Shown one piece after another: positions 38,136 through 51,711 of a stretch of DNA of 64,000 bases. The notes under the pieces were generated by a model that was given only the letters and a program-made list of their open reading frames with translations, did no database searches and was not told the origin of the DNA. The DNA comes from Halomonas salinarum. Its GTDB lineage: Bacteria > Pseudomonadota > Gammaproteobacteria > Pseudomonadales > Halomonadaceae. The position numbers were made by a program, and so were the translations under genes. Position 1 is the stretch's first letter; each line of letters begins with the position of its first letter. The stretch covers positions 1 to 64,000 of the forward strand of contig NZ_WWNB01000007.1 in the NCBI RefSeq assembly GCF_012062845.1, written 5' to 3'.

Positions 38136-38843
38136 TCAGCCGGAACGGCGACGCGCGGCCAGCTGCTGCATCAATTCACGGGCCTTCAGGGGACGCTCGC
38201 CAAGCAGTGGCGCCAACGCGGCCCGGGCCAATGAACGGGCGGGCGCCGCCAGTCCAGGGGAGGCCCAGTCACCCTGTTGCAGCAGTTTGAGGGTGCGGCC
38301 ATCGAGCCCGCCACCGTCATCATGGGCCAAGGCACTGAAACGACGCGCCTGGGCGCGGTAAACATAGCGCGTGTGGGGGTCAAGCTCGACGCCGTCGAGA
38401 TCACAGAACACAGGCTCGCCGTCCAGCGCCTCGAGCAGCGCATACTCAAGACGACGCAGCGCACCGGCTCGATCACTGGGGCGGTGCAACGCCTTGAGTG
38501 CCGCCCCATAAAAGGCGAAGACCTCGGCCACCGGCAGCTCCAGCGGCAGCAACCGGGTCAGGAGTTCGTTGGCGTAGAAACCACACAGCAGCCCTTCTCC
38601 CGCCAACATGGGCGCGCTGCCAGTACTTTCCATCAGCCGCAGACGCTTCAACTCTCCGTTTCCCACCCAGGTCAGATGCAGGGGGGTGAAGGGCTGCAGA
38701 CGCGCCCGGGAACGGCTGCCCGGGCGCTGCACGCCCTGGGCCACGGCACGAATGCGACCATGATCCAGGGTCAGCAGATCGACCAGAGCGCTGGTCTCGC
38801 GGTAGGGTCGCTTGTGCAGCAGAAACGCCGGCTGAGGCTGCAT
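38136..38843 (-). CDS. recO: DNA repair protein RecO
   Basis: A 235-residue protein of the RecFOR recombination pathway, which loads RecA onto single-stranded DNA. It begins with the OB-fold segment AFLLHKRPYRETSALVDLLT and DHGRIRAVAQGVQRPGSRSR, followed by the helical domain LLCGFYANELLTRLLPLELP. The C-terminus is relatively diverged, as usual in this family. It is eight bases downstream of era in the same transcript. Confidence 0.93.
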   Translation of the reverse strand: MQPQPAFLLHKRPYRETSALVDLLTLDHGRIRAVAQGVQRPGSRSRARLQPFTPLHLTWVGNGELKRLRLMESTGSAPMLAGEGLLCGFYANELLTRLLPLELPVAEVFAFYGAALKALHRPSDRAGALRRLEYALLEALDGEPVFCDLDGVELDPHTRYVYRAQARRFSALAHDDGGGLDGRTLKLLQQGDWASPGLAAPARSLARAALAPLLGERPLKARELMQQLAARRRSG

Positions 38844-38851
38844 ATCGAGGC

Positions 38852-39754
38852 TCAGTCGAGGTCGTAGCCCAGACTCTTCAAGGCCCGTTCATCGTCGGAC
38901 CAGCCGCGCTTGACCTTGACCCAGAGATTGAGCATCACCTTGGACTCGAAGGCACGCTCCATTTCCAGGCGCGCTTCGCGACCGATCTTCTTGATGCGAT
39001 CACCCGCCTCGCCGATCAGGATTTTCTTCTGTCCATCACGCTCGACCATCATCAGCGCACTGATGTGCAGGGTACCGCGCTGGTCGGTCTTGAATTCCTC
39101 GATTTCAACCGTCATCTGATACGGCAACTCATCACCCAGCTGACGCATGACCTTCTCGCGAACAAGCTCAGCGGCAAGGAAGCGCGAGCTCTTGTCGGTG
39201 ATCTGGTCGTCAGGGAAGTGATGAATGCCTTCCGGCAGATGCTTGGCGACTTCGGCTTCGAGTTCCGGCACATTGGTGCCGTGCTTGGCTGAGATCGGCA
39301 GAATAGCGGCGAAGTCACGCTTGGCGCCGACCTGATCGAGCCAGGGCAACAGGCTTGCCTTGTCCTCGAGCCAGTCCACCTTGTTGACGGCGAGGATTAC
39401 CGGCGCCTTGACGTGGGTCAGCTTGTCGAGCACCACCTGATCTTCCGGCGCCCAGCGGGTACGGTCGACGATAAAGACCACGCAGTCGATATCACGCAGT
39501 GCCTGGGTAGCCGCCTGGTTCATGAAGCGATTGATCGCCTTGTTACGATCCTTCGACATGATATGCATGCCAGGGGTATCGACATAGATGAACTGGGTCT
39601 CATCTTCCGTCTTGATGCCCATCACCTGATGGCGCGTCGTCTGGGGGCGACGCGACGTGATGGAGACCTTCTGGCCCAGGATACGATTCATCAGCGTCGA
39701 CTTGCCGACGTTAGGACGCCCGATGATGGCGACGAAGCCACAGGATTGAGTCAT
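38852..39754 (-). CDS. era: GTPase Era
   Basis: A 300-residue GTPase needed for 30S ribosome assembly, binding the 3' end of 16S rRNA. G1 is [18 protein letters not shown] (residues about 9-26), G2/G3 region VDTPGMH, G4 NKVDW, and a C-terminal KH domain starting about residue 200 with [20 protein letters not shown] containing the GxxG loop. Its start overlaps the end of rnc by four bases (ATGA), so the two are coupled. Length normal. Confidence 0.96.
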   Translation of the reverse strand: MTQSCGFVAIIGRPNVGKSTLMNRILGQKVSITSRRPQTTRHQVMGIKTEDETQFIYVDTPGMHIMSKDRNKAINRFMNQAATQALRDIDCVVFIVDRTRWAPEDQVVLDKLTHVKAPVILAVNKVDWLEDKASLLPWLDQVGAKRDFAAILPISAKHGTNVPELEAEVAKHLPEGIHHFPDDQITDKSSRFLAAELVREKVMRQLGDELPYQMTVEIEEFKTDQRGTLHISALMMVERDGQKKILIGEAGDRIKKIGREARLEMERAFESKVMLNLWVKVKRGWSDDERALKSLGYDLD

Positions 39755-40440
39755 GAGCGACCTCCACGGGGATCAAGGCGAGTAAGCGCCAATTCGGCAG
39801 CCTGCTGTTCGGCATGGCGCCGGCTCGAGCCGACCCCTTCTGTGTGCTCGTCGAGCATCTCGATATGGCACTCTACGGTAAATGTCTGGGCATGCGCCTC
39901 GCCATCCACGGTGACCACTTCATAACGCGGCAGCGCTGACTGACGGGATTGCAGGAACTCCTGCAGGCGAGTCTTGGGGTCTTTCTGCGTATCCTGCACA
40001 TCCAGCGCCTCAAGACGCGTGGCAAACCAGGACAACACACGGGTTTTGGCCACATCCATGCCAGCATCGAGATAGATGGCACCGATGACCGCTTCGACGG
40101 CATCGGCGAGAATCGAATCACGACGATGGCCGCCGCTTTTCATTTCACCGGAACCCAGCCGCAGGCATTCACCTACAGAAAACTCCCGGCCCAGTTCAGC
40201 CAGGGTCTGACCCTTGACCAGACGGGCGCGCAGACGTGACAGCTGGCCTTCTCGGGCCTGTGGAAAGCGACGAAAAAGCGCCTCGGCGATCACGAAATTG
40301 ACAATGGAATCGCCGAGAAACTCGAGCCGTTCGTTGTTCTGACCACCAAAACTGCGATGGGTCATGGCTAGCTCCAGCAAGCCCGGGTCGTCGAACTCAT
40401 GGCCGACCCGGCGGCTGAAGGCATTCAAGGGGTTGCTCAC
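39751..40440 (-). CDS. rnc: Ribonuclease III
   Basis: A 229-residue double-strand-specific endoribonuclease processing rRNA and mRNAs. The RNase III signature is [20 protein letters not shown] (about residues 36-55), the second acidic site [16 protein letters not shown], and a double-stranded RNA-binding domain fills the C-terminal third ([20 protein letters not shown]). I choose the GTG at 40440 because CAGGAG lies five bases before it and the length then matches E. coli; an ATG at 40485 adds 15 residues without a ribosome-binding site. Confidence 0.94.
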   Translation of the reverse strand: MSNPLNAFSRRVGHEFDDPGLLELAMTHRSFGGQNNERLEFLGDSIVNFVIAEALFRRFPQAREGQLSRLRARLVKGQTLAELGREFSVGECLRLGSGEMKSGGHRRDSILADAVEAVIGAIYLDAGMDVAKTRVLSWFATRLEALDVQDTQKDPKTRLQEFLQSRQSALPRYEVVTVDGEAHAQTFTVECHIEMLDEHTEGVGSSRRHAEQQAAELALTRLDPRGGRS

Positions 40441-40521
40441 GAAACTCCTGCTACTCTCTGAAAGGTTGTCATCATCGATGGGCATGAAACCGGTTGCGAC
40501 CGCCGCGGCCGCACAACAGTG

Positions 40522-41373
40522 TCAGTCGATTACCCGGACCTCACTAAAGCTCGGCAGTCCGCCGTTCCAGTGCATCCACACCGCAAAGGCCTCGCCGACA
40601 ATATTTTCCTCCGGCACGAAGCCCCAGTAGCGGCTGTCGTTGGAGTGGTCACGGTTGTCGCCCATCATGAAATAATGTCCCTCAGGCACGCGCAGCTCGC
40701 GCATCTGCGGACCTGGGTCACGAAAATCATTGTAAATGGGGTGGGTGGTATCGCCCAGGTTTTCCTCGAGCAACACTTCATTGAGCTGGTCGATATTGCT
40801 TTCGTCGACCAACTGCTTGGTCACCGCCTCGCCATTGATATAAAGCTGCTTGCCCTCGTAGCGAATACGATCACCCGGCAGGCCAATCACGCGCTTGATG
40901 AAGTTGACCGACGGGTCTTTGGGGAAACGGAATACCATCACGTCGCCCCGCTCGGGCTCACCGAGGTCCACGATCTCAGTGTTGGTGACCGGCAGACGTA
41001 GTCCATAGGTGAACTTGTTGACCAGGATGAAATCGCCGATTTCCAGTGTCGGCCGCATGGAACCCGAGGGGATCTGGAAGGGTTCGACGACGAAGCTTCT
41101 CAACACCAGCACCACCAACAGTACCGGAAAGAAGGAGCGCGCGTAGTCGACTAGCCAGGGCTCCTTGGCAGTGGTCCGGGTAGCAGCGCTTTCGCCACCT
41201 CCCGCTTCATGGCCAGATGCATTGCCAGAAGCAACACCTGATTCACGACCACGCGCATCGCCGCCGACAAGCGCCAGGCCTTGTTGGCGACGCTTGGACC
41301 ACCAGACGCTATCGAGCAACCAGATCAACCCGGTGACCGCGACGGCCACCACCAGCAGAAGCGAGAAATCCAT
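40522..41373 (-). CDS. lepB: Signal peptidase I
   Basis: A 283-residue inner-membrane serine protease that removes signal peptides. Helix 1 (LLLVVAVAVTGLIWLLDSVW) and helix 2 (FFPVLLVVLVLRSFVV) flank a cytoplasmic loop unusually rich in Gly/Ser/Ala (GVASGNASGHEAGGGESAAT). The catalytic Ser is in FQIPSGSMRPTLEIGDFILV (about residue 101), the Lys in NFIKRVIGLPGDRI (about 157), and box E is HYFMMGDNRDHSNDSRYWG. It follows lepA by 13 bases, as expected. Confidence 0.95.
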   Translation of the reverse strand: MDFSLLLVVAVAVTGLIWLLDSVWWSKRRQQGLALVGGDARGRESGVASGNASGHEAGGGESAATRTTAKEPWLVDYARSFFPVLLVVLVLRSFVVEPFQIPSGSMRPTLEIGDFILVNKFTYGLRLPVTNTEIVDLGEPERGDVMVFRFPKDPSVNFIKRVIGLPGDRIRYEGKQLYINGEAVTKQLVDESNIDQLNEVLLEENLGDTTHPIYNDFRDPGPQMRELRVPEGHYFMMGDNRDHSNDSRYWGFVPEENIVGEAFAVWMHWNGGLPSFSEVRVID

Positions 41374-41386
41374 TTGTCAGTGTTTC

Positions 41387-43204
<1,818 letters not shown>

Positions 43205-43345
43205 GCAGAGTCATCCGGTTCTTGGTACGCATCCTGGCGGCCATCAGTAGGATCCCGATGGGAGGGGCGTCTTGAATAAGAATGCCGGCATTGTACCGAC
43301 TAGGGCTCGACAGGAACAGCGACGCCGCGGAGAAGCCCTGCTCCA

Positions 43346-43379
43346 ACGAACGACGGGGCCCGCAGGCCCCGTCGTTCGT
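43346..43379 (-). terminator. Hairpin downstream of mucD
   Basis: Perfect 15-base arms (43346-43360 and 43365-43379) around CGCA, 11 bases after the mucD stop. No U-run follows. lepA, 142 bases further on, therefore probably has its own promoter. Confidence 0.75.
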
Positions 43380-43390
43380 CTGGTCGGGTG

Positions 43391-44809
43391 TTACTCGGAC
43401 TTGAGTCGCATCGCAACATAGAGCGAGCGCCCCTCACGATAGAGGCGAACCGGCACAGCACGGTCTGTGCCCAGGGACTCGATAACCGACATCAGCTGTT
43501 TGGGTGAAGAAATGGCTTGGTGATCCACCGAGACCAGCACATCGCCCGAGCGAATGCCCGCCTCCTGGGCAACACCTCCAGGCTCGACAGAATCCACGGC
43601 CACACCGCCATCGATCCCCAACCGTTCGAGCACCTGCTCATCGAGCGAGCTAACCGTCAGCCCCAGGCGTGCCTGACTGTCATCGGTCATGCTGGAAACC
43701 TGCTTGCCGCCTTCAGCATCTGGCCAGTCGCCGACGGTGACAGTGATCTCACGCTGGCGGCCATCGCGCATCACATCGAGCTCTACTTCCTCGCCCGGGC
43801 TTACCCGACCAATCAGTCTCGGCAAGGTACTGGAACGGTCGACATCCTGACCGTTGACGCCAAGAATCACATCGCCAGCTTCCAATCCATCGCGCGCTGC
43901 TGGCCCCTCGGGATCGAGATCGGCGATCAACGCCCCCGCCGGCCCCTCCAGGCCGAAAGACTCGGCTAGATCCTGGGAGACGGGCTGGATCACCACGCCC
44001 AACCAGCCACGATTGACCCGCCCATCACTCTTGAGCTGATCGGCCACATTCATGGCCACAGTGATCGGGATGGCGAACGAAAGCCCCATGTAACCACCGT
44101 TGCGGGTAAAGATCTGCGAGTTAATGCCGACAACCTCGCCATCGAGGTTGAACAACGGTCCACCAGAATTACCCGGATTGATAGCCACATCGGTTTGAAT
44201 GAAAGGCACATAGGCATCGGTCGGTATGGTGCGATTGATGGCACTGACAATACCTGCCGTCACCGAATGGTCGAAGCCGAACGGCGAGCCTATCGCGGCG
44301 ACCCATTCACCTACCTCCAGCCTATCGGAGTTTCCGATGTCAAGCGTCGGCAAGCTATCGGCATCAACTTTGAGTAGCGCCACGTCTGTCTTGGCATCGG
44401 CACCGACCAGTTCAGCCTTGAGTTCACGGCGATCATTGAGACGCACCAGAATCTCATCGGCGTCCTTGACCACGTGCGCATTGGTCATGATGTAGCCGTC
44501 TTCGCTGATCACAAAGCCGGACCCCAGTGACTTACGCTCGTGTTCACGTTTCTGCCCCCCCCCTGGCATAGGCAACTGGTCGCCGAAGAAGCGCCGGAAT
44601 ATCTCGGGAATATCCTCACCGCCGGGACCATGATAAGAAAAGCCACCTGAGGTCACCGTGCGAGTCGTCGATATATTGACCACCCCGGGGGCGGCCTGCT
44701 CGACCAGCTCAGTGAAGTCGGGAAGCTCTCTAGCCTGAGCAGAGGCACAGGCCAGCGTCAGCATGAACAACAAGGCAAAGACGAAAGAATGGCGAAGTGT
44801 GCGTTCCAT
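43391..44809 (-). CDS. mucD: Periplasmic serine protease MucD (DegP/HtrA type)
   Basis: A 472-residue protease/chaperone that degrades misfolded envelope proteins. A signal peptide (residues 1 to about 26, ending ASAQA) is followed by a trypsin-like domain with the catalytic triad His112 (TNAHVV), Asp142 (KTDVALL) and Ser215 (GNSGGPLF), and two PDZ domains from about 290 and 395. The start at 44809 has CAGGAG six bases upstream; an extension to 44854 would bury the signal peptide. It follows rseC by 138 bases on the same strand, as algU-mucABCD does in Pseudomonas. Confidence 0.95.
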   Translation of the reverse strand: MERTLRHSFVFALLFMLTLACASAQARELPDFTELVEQAAPGVVNISTTRTVTSGGFSYHGPGGEDIPEIFRRFFGDQLPMPGGGQKREHERKSLGSGFVISEDGYIMTNAHVVKDADEILVRLNDRRELKAELVGADAKTDVALLKVDADSLPTLDIGNSDRLEVGEWVAAIGSPFGFDHSVTAGIVSAINRTIPTDAYVPFIQTDVAINPGNSGGPLFNLDGEVVGINSQIFTRNGGYMGLSFAIPITVAMNVADQLKSDGRVNRGWLGVVIQPVSQDLAESFGLEGPAGALIADLDPEGPAARDGLEAGDVILGVNGQDVDRSSTLPRLIGRVSPGEEVELDVMRDGRQREITVTVGDWPDAEGGKQVSSMTDDSQARLGLTVSSLDEQVLERLGIDGGVAVDSVEPGGVAQEAGIRSGDVLVSVDHQAISSPKQLMSVIESLGTDRAVPVRLYREGRSLYVAMRLKSE

Positions 44810-44947
44810 AATCACTCCTGCAGCAGCATGGGAAGGCAATACGTGGATCAGCAAAGGATGAATGCAGATGCCCCTCTCTCATTGGGTTCTTGGCCACCCC
44901 ATGACTATCCCCAATGTCTTTCTAGACATGATCGGCAATTCCGATGG

Positions 44948-45412
44948 TTACGTCGGAGCAGGGTCAAGCAATACCGGACGGTAAGCGGATGCCTGATAGC
45001 GGCCCCATAGAGAAAGGCATAATGCACCACCAAAAAGTCCAGCAAGAAAAGCGATGGGAACCAGCGGGTGACCGGGCACCAGCCAGATTTCGGCTGCCAT
45101 GCCGCCCGCCAAGGATGTCAGCAGCGGCAAACCATAGACGGCCAGGGCTCCTTCAAGAAAACGGCGGGACGGCAGACCGATGCTGACCGTCTGGCCCACC
45201 GCCAACGGAACGGACGTGGTGACCGTGAACTGCCTGGGACGTGCTTGACGCCGAGTGGCCAGCAACCCCGTGCCGCATCCCTGGCGTGACGCACAGCCAT
45301 CGCAGCCACGTTGGGGCAGTACGCTGATACGAGCCCCCTCAGGAATAAGGGCCTCGACTCGCGCTGTCGCTTGAAGCCAGTGATCCGATGACACCTCCAC
45401 CGTCATGCTCAT
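44948..45412 (-). CDS. rseC: SoxR-reducing/RseC-family membrane protein (MucC)
   Basis: A 154-residue inner-membrane protein of the RseC/MucC family. Four cysteines near the N-terminus (PQRGCDGCASRQGCGTGLL gives three close together) are the family's Fe-S-like motif, followed by two hydrophobic segments (ALAVYGLPLLTSLAGGMAAE and VPIAFLAGLFGGALCLSLWG, about 88-140). In other bacteria it influences sigma-E activity and SoxR reduction; its exact reaction is unsettled. Its ATG overlaps the rseB stop by four bases. Confidence 0.92.
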   Translation of the reverse strand: MSMTVEVSSDHWLQATARVEALIPEGARISVLPQRGCDGCASRQGCGTGLLATRRQARPRQFTVTTSVPLAVGQTVSIGLPSRRFLEGALAVYGLPLLTSLAGGMAAEIWLVPGHPLVPIAFLAGLFGGALCLSLWGRYQASAYRPVLLDPAPT

Positions 45413-46473
45413 GGCGCTTCCTGCAAGGTCGACACATTATCGACAGCACCACTCGAGGCCGCATTCAGGGCATCGTCTGTAAGGCTTACCTGCTCGACCA
45501 CCTTTATCAGCACCTCTGGCGGCATCTCTCCCATGGCGACCACCTGCATGGGATTACCATCCAATGTCAGATGCCGGACAGCCGCATAGGAAATACCCAG
45601 CCGGTGTAAACCGGGGGCCAGCGCTGGTCGCTCGGGCGAAAGAGGCTCTAAAAACATGCTGAGGCTGGAAATGCCATCACTGTAAAGGCGATGGTGCACC
45701 GCATCTGCATGCATGGCACTGGCCGTTTCGACGGGCTGAGGGACGAACCCGGGGGGCATCCAGCCTGGCTGCCAGCTATCGTCAGGCGGTGTCCGACCGC
45801 GATCCATATCGACCCGACCGTCAAACACACTCGGCTGTTCGATCTCTGTTATCTGGAAGGTCTCAAGCACTCGCCCCTGCGTATCAAGCAGCATCTGCTT
45901 GAGCGGCAGTGATGTCTTCTTGTCGAGCCATAGCCGCTGGCCAAAGCGCATATCATCAAGTGGCTCAACGTCCAGGCGAATCGCGGCGCGGCCAGCAATA
46001 CGCTCCTCGCCACTGAGGCTCAGGCGATAGTGATCATCCAGTCTTGCCATGATCGCCTGTGGTGAGGCCTGCGCCTTGGCATCGCCTGATGACCAGCCAC
46101 CACGGCCAATACGACCACGGCGCTCAAAAATGACCGGCTCGCCATCGAGAAAGCGCGCCACCTCGTGCTCGACACCATCCTGGACCTCATGGGTCAGTGC
46201 CAGTGTTCGCACGCCATCGCTGCCAATGCGTACCGCGCGGGCCTTGAACACATAGCAATGGCTGGCCCATAGACTGCGATCAAACCACTCGCTGGCGGTT
46301 GTCGGGGCTGCTTGTTCCACCAATCGTTGGCAATCATAGCCACTGGGTTCCTCTTCTGCGCCAAGGGCGGAAGAGGCGGGCCATGCAAGCGCCAACGCGG
46401 CCGACAACATCAGTGCGCAGGAAGACAAACGGCGGTGACCGATAGCTCGATTCAGGACAGGGAACACCATCAT
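45409..46473 (-). CDS. rseB: Sigma-E regulator RseB (MucB)
   Basis: A 354-residue periplasmic protein that protects the anti-sigma factor RseA from proteolysis and senses lipoprotein or LPS stress. A signal peptide ends near SSALGAEEE (about residue 40). The first domain is LolA-like (ASEWFDRSLWASHCYVFKAR and RFLDGEPVIFERRGRIGRGG), and the C-terminal domain carries GISYAAVRHLTLDGNPMQVV. The start overlaps the rseA stop by one base (TAATG); two adjacent ATGs are possible. Coupled to rseA and rseC. Confidence 0.93.
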   Translation of the reverse strand: MMVFPVLNRAIGHRRLSSCALMLSAALALAWPASSALGAEEEPSGYDCQRLVEQAAPTTASEWFDRSLWASHCYVFKARAVRIGSDGVRTLALTHEVQDGVEHEVARFLDGEPVIFERRGRIGRGGWSSGDAKAQASPQAIMARLDDHYRLSLSGEERIAGRAAIRLDVEPLDDMRFGQRLWLDKKTSLPLKQMLLDTQGRVLETFQITEIEQPSVFDGRVDMDRGRTPPDDSWQPGWMPPGFVPQPVETASAMHADAVHHRLYSDGISSLSMFLEPLSPERPALAPGLHRLGISYAAVRHLTLDGNPMQVVAMGEMPPEVLIKVVEQVSLTDDALNAASSGAVDNVSTLQEAP

Positions 46474-47159
46474 TAGTGCAGGCCTAATGACTCTTGGCCG
46501 GATGCCCTCAGAATAGGCATCCAGGCATCACCGCTACGATATGCCGCGCCCTCGGCGTGGCGATCCAGATAGGACTGCAACAGACGTGCTTGCTGCTGGT
46601 CTGCTCGCTGCGACTGACGCACGCTCGGCGCCATGATCATCGGTGACTCGACCGTAGCTCCGACATTCATCAAGCCGCGGCCTGAAGAGGACGACTGAAA
46701 GAGCGGCAGATCGACCAATGAGGGGCGCTGCACTTGGCTTGAGTTACCAGCGCTGGCCCCCGGCGTACTGGCCAACTCGGATTGACCTGACTCGGCACGC
46801 TCAGTCGACCCGTTATAGAACTGCACGCCGGTAATGACCATCAACGAAACAGCGGCGGCCGCCGCCGCATTGCCAGCATAGGAGCTCGCTCGAGAAAACA
46901 GACTGCGTGCTGGTTTGACCGGCGCCTCGACCTCTGGTGCCGGTTCATCGGCTAGCCGCGCCATGATGCCCGCCGAAAGATCTGCTGACACATCCACATC
47001 CCGGTCGCGATGCATCATGCTGCGAGCCAAGTGGTAGCGTCGCCAGGTTTCGGCCACATCCGGGGAATCGTCCAACGATTTGAGCACTCGAGGAAGTTCG
47101 AGATCGTCGGCCTCACTGTCCATCAAGGCAGACAATGACTCCCGTGAATTCTGGTTCAT
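46473..47159 (-). CDS. rseA: Anti-sigma-E factor RseA (MucA)
   Basis: A 228-residue single-pass inner-membrane protein that holds sigma-E inactive. The cytoplasmic part contains ESLSALMDSEADDLELPRVL and a RseA-type DRYRHLAR-like helix (TWRRYHLARSMMHRDRDVDV, about residues 37-56), then an Ala-rich membrane helix (AAAAAAVSLMVITGVQFYNG, about 100-119) and a periplasmic tail. Release under stress occurs by DegS/RseP cleavage. It follows rpoE by 214 bases and is coupled to rseB. Confidence 0.92.
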   Translation of the reverse strand: MNQNSRESLSALMDSEADDLELPRVLKSLDDSPDVAETWRRYHLARSMMHRDRDVDVSADLSAGIMARLADEPAPEVEAPVKPARSLFSRASSYAGNAAAAAAVSLMVITGVQFYNGSTERAESGQSELASTPGASAGNSSQVQRPSLVDLPLFQSSSSGRGLMNVGATVESPMIMAPSVRQSQRADQQQARLLQSYLDRHAEGAAYRSGDAWMPILRASGQESLGLH

Positions 47160-47373
47160 CAGTTACACCCTCACACTTAAAGGCGTGTCGCCCTAAGATC
47201 AGTTGTCGACTCGAGTGGTGACAACGTGTCATTACAGACCACGACCCGGAGCAAGACGGCTAACGCCACCCTGTCACTTGTCGGGCACTGCCACCGCGAT
47301 AAATTCGACCCAAGCATGTGACGCCGAAAGGCGACAACAGTTCAGCCCCGAGATCAAAAAATGCCTGAATCTG

Positions 47374-47979
47374 TCACTCGGGAACCATATCCTGCGTCCT
47401 GGCGGTCACCACCAACGGCTGAATATGACGATCGACGGCCTCGCGGGCACGGAAGATGCGCGAACGCACCGTTCCTACCGGGCAATCCATGATCTGTGCA
47501 ATATCTTCATAAGACAGGCCGTCGAACTCTCGCAATGTGATTGCCGTACGCAGATCTTCGGGCAGGTTATCGATTGCCTCGAAGACCGCCGCTTCTAGCT
47601 GGTCGCGCGCAATGGAGGCTTCTGGCGATTCGATATCGGAGAGCCGACCGCTCTGGTCGACGATCTCGGCGTCGACGATATCCATATCGCTGCCCGGCGG
47701 ACGACGACCACGCGACACCAGATGGTTCTTGGCCGTATTGATGGCGATACGGTACATCCAGGTATAGAAGGCACTGTCGGCGCGAAACTTGCCAAGCGCT
47801 CGGTAAGCCTTGATGAAGGCCTCCTGCGCTACATCATGCACTTCTGCATGATCGTGCACGTAGCGACCGATCAGTCCGAGGATCTTGTGCTGATACTTCT
47901 TGATCAGCAGATCGAAGGCACGCGTATCCCCCCGCTGAGCACGCTCAACGAGTTGCTGATCGGTTTCTCGGGTGTCCAT
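47374..47979 (-). CDS. rpoE: RNA polymerase sigma-E factor RpoE (AlgU)
   Basis: A 201-residue extracytoplasmic-function sigma factor directing envelope-stress genes. Region 2 is FDLLIKKYQHKILGLIGRYV and EVHDVAQEAFIKAYRALGKF, followed by FYTWMYRIAINTAKNHLVSR (core binding and -10 recognition); region 4 is TAITLREFDGLSYEDIAQIM with DCPVGTVRSRIFRAREAV (-35 recognition). First gene of the rpoE-rseABC-mucD group. A candidate self-recognised promoter lies about 220-250 bases upstream. AGGGAGAGGC precedes the ATG. Confidence 0.97.
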   Translation of the reverse strand: MDTRETDQQLVERAQRGDTRAFDLLIKKYQHKILGLIGRYVHDHAEVHDVAQEAFIKAYRALGKFRADSAFYTWMYRIAINTAKNHLVSRGRRPPGSDMDIVDAEIVDQSGRLSDIESPEASIARDQLEAAVFEAIDNLPEDLRTAITLREFDGLSYEDIAQIMDCPVGTVRSRIFRAREAVDRHIQPLVVTARTQDMVPE

Positions 47980-48202
47980 TCAGCCTCTCCCTGTGCAGGA
48001 GGCGCATGCAACCGACGCTACACTGGACGAGCACAGGTTACTGCATCGCCCGAGGGACGAGCTCTCGGTGAACACTGGAGGTAAACAAGCAGTCATAACG
48101 TCTCTGTGGAAACCTGGTGGCATTCGATGATGGTTATCCGTCAGTGTTCCTGTTTATTGGCATTCCATCAAGGATACGGCATGCCAACGGTAGCGAACCG
48201 CT

Positions 48203-48230
48203 GTGACAATGACATTCGTCAGCAAGTTCC
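48203..48230 (-). promoter_or_regulatory. Candidate sigma-E promoter of rpoE
   Basis: On the minus strand GGAACTT (48224-48230) is followed after 16 bases by TCACA (48203-48207). The -35 is the perfect sigma-E hexamer; the -10 is only partly like the usual TCTGA/TCAAA. Autoregulation of rpoE from such a promoter is usual in gammaproteobacteria, but here it is inferred from sequence alone. Confidence 0.45.
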
Positions 48231-48319
48231 TTACCGCCGTTGATTTTCACAGCCCCCACGGGCGATAGTAGGCGATACTTCATCTTTTAAACGCGCGTAA
48301 TCACGTCACAGGTAGCGGC

Positions 48320-49396
48320 ATGTCACAACAGCAGGTCAATAACCTCAACGTCCTGGCTCAGGATGTTCTGATCACCCCCGAGACGCTCAAGCAGGAAATC
48401 CCGCTGACCGGCAACGCCGAGCGCACGGTCGTCGAAGGCCGCGAGACCATCCAGCGTATCCTGGATGGCAGCGATCCACGTTTGCTGGTGGTCGTGGGTC
48501 CCTGCTCCATTCACGACGTGGATGCAGCCATGGACTATGCCCGGCGGCTGCGCCAGCTGGCCGATAAGGTCAAGGACAGCATTTACATCGTGATGCGCGT
48601 CTACTTCGAGAAGCCGCGTACCACGGTTGGCTGGAAAGGCCTGATCAACGACCCGCATCTCAACGGCTCATTCGAGATCGAAGAAGGCCTGCATATCGCG
48701 CGTCGCCTGTTGGTGGATCTTTCCGACATGGGTCTGCCACTGGCGACAGAAGCCCTGGACCCGATCTCGCCGCAGTACCTTCAGGACTGCATCAGCTGGT
48801 CGGCAATCGGTGCCCGCACCACCGAATCCCAGACGCATCGCGAAATGGCGTCGGGCCTCTCCTGCCCGGTCGGCTTCAAGAATGGGACCGATGGCAGCCT
48901 CGACGTAGCAGTCAATGCCCTGCAGTCGGTGGCGCATCCACACAACTTCCTCGGCATCGACCAGGGCGGCCAGGTAGCGATCATCCGCACCCGCGGCAAC
49001 GCCTATGGTCATGTGGTATTGCGCGGCGGCAACGGCAAACCCAACTACGACAGCGTCAGCGTGGCCCTGGCGGAACAGGAACTGGAAAAGGAAGGCATCA
49101 AGCCGAACATCATGATCGACTGTTCGCATGCCAACTCCAACAAGGATCCGGCCCTTCAGTCGCTGGTGATGGAGAACGTCACCAACCAGATCCTTGAAGG
49201 CAACCGCTCGATCATCGGCCTGATGGTCGAATCCCATATCGGTTGGGGCAACCAGAAGATCAAGGACGACAAGGCCGAGATGGCCTACGGCGTCTCGATC
49301 ACCGATGCCTGCATCGACTGGGATACCACAGTGTCCACCTTCACTGAGATGAACGAGAAATTGTCGCCGGTGCTGGCCAAGCGTCGCAGCGACTGA
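48320..49396 (+). CDS. aroF: 3-deoxy-7-phosphoheptulonate (DAHP) synthase
   Basis: A 358-residue class I type DAHP synthase that joins phosphoenolpyruvate and erythrose 4-phosphate in the first step of the shikimate pathway. Blocks: LLVVVGPCSIHDVDAAMDYA (metal Cys, about residue 60), YFEKPRTTVGWKGLINDPHL (PEP site), GARTTESQTHREMASGLSCP and MIDCSHANSNKDPALQ (metal His). The N-terminus (NVLAQDVLITPETLKQEIPL) resembles AroF more than AroG, so feedback by tyrosine is suggested but not shown. It is monocistronic, with a strong terminator after it. The ATG follows AGGTAGCGGC. Confidence 0.93.
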   Translation: MSQQQVNNLNVLAQDVLITPETLKQEIPLTGNAERTVVEGRETIQRILDGSDPRLLVVVGPCSIHDVDAAMDYARRLRQLADKVKDSIYIVMRVYFEKPRTTVGWKGLINDPHLNGSFEIEEGLHIARRLLVDLSDMGLPLATEALDPISPQYLQDCISWSAIGARTTESQTHREMASGLSCPVGFKNGTDGSLDVAVNALQSVAHPHNFLGIDQGGQVAIIRTRGNAYGHVVLRGGNGKPNYDSVSVALAEQELEKEGIKPNIMIDCSHANSNKDPALQSLVMENVTNQILEGNRSIIGLMVESHIGWGNQKIKDDKAEMAYGVSITDACIDWDTTVSTFTEMNEKLSPVLAKRRSD

Positions 49397-49423
49397 TCGT
49401 TCGATCTTTCGTCAGTAAAAAAA

Positions 49424-49454
49424 CGGGCCCGCCAATTGGCGGGCCCGGTTTTTT
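49424..49454 (+). terminator. Bidirectional intrinsic terminator after aroF
   Basis: A perfect 24-base palindrome (49424-49447) is flanked by A-run on the left and T-run on the right, so it can end transcripts of aroF and of convergent dinG. Confidence 0.92.
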
Positions 49455-49540
49455 GATTCCTTGCAACACCCCACTGGCAACACCTCACACCCATGCGTAG
49501 AACGACGAACGGCCTTGATGGCGCCGCATGCGATGCGGCA

Positions 49541-51682
<2,142 letters not shown>

Positions 51683-51711
51683 CGTCGATATCGTCCTTAC
51701 GGCCTTCGCCG

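Noticed and set aside
40441..40485. Upstream ATG start for rnc
   Set aside because: No ribosome-binding site precedes it, whereas CAGGAG precedes the GTG at 40440 and gives a normal-length RNase III.
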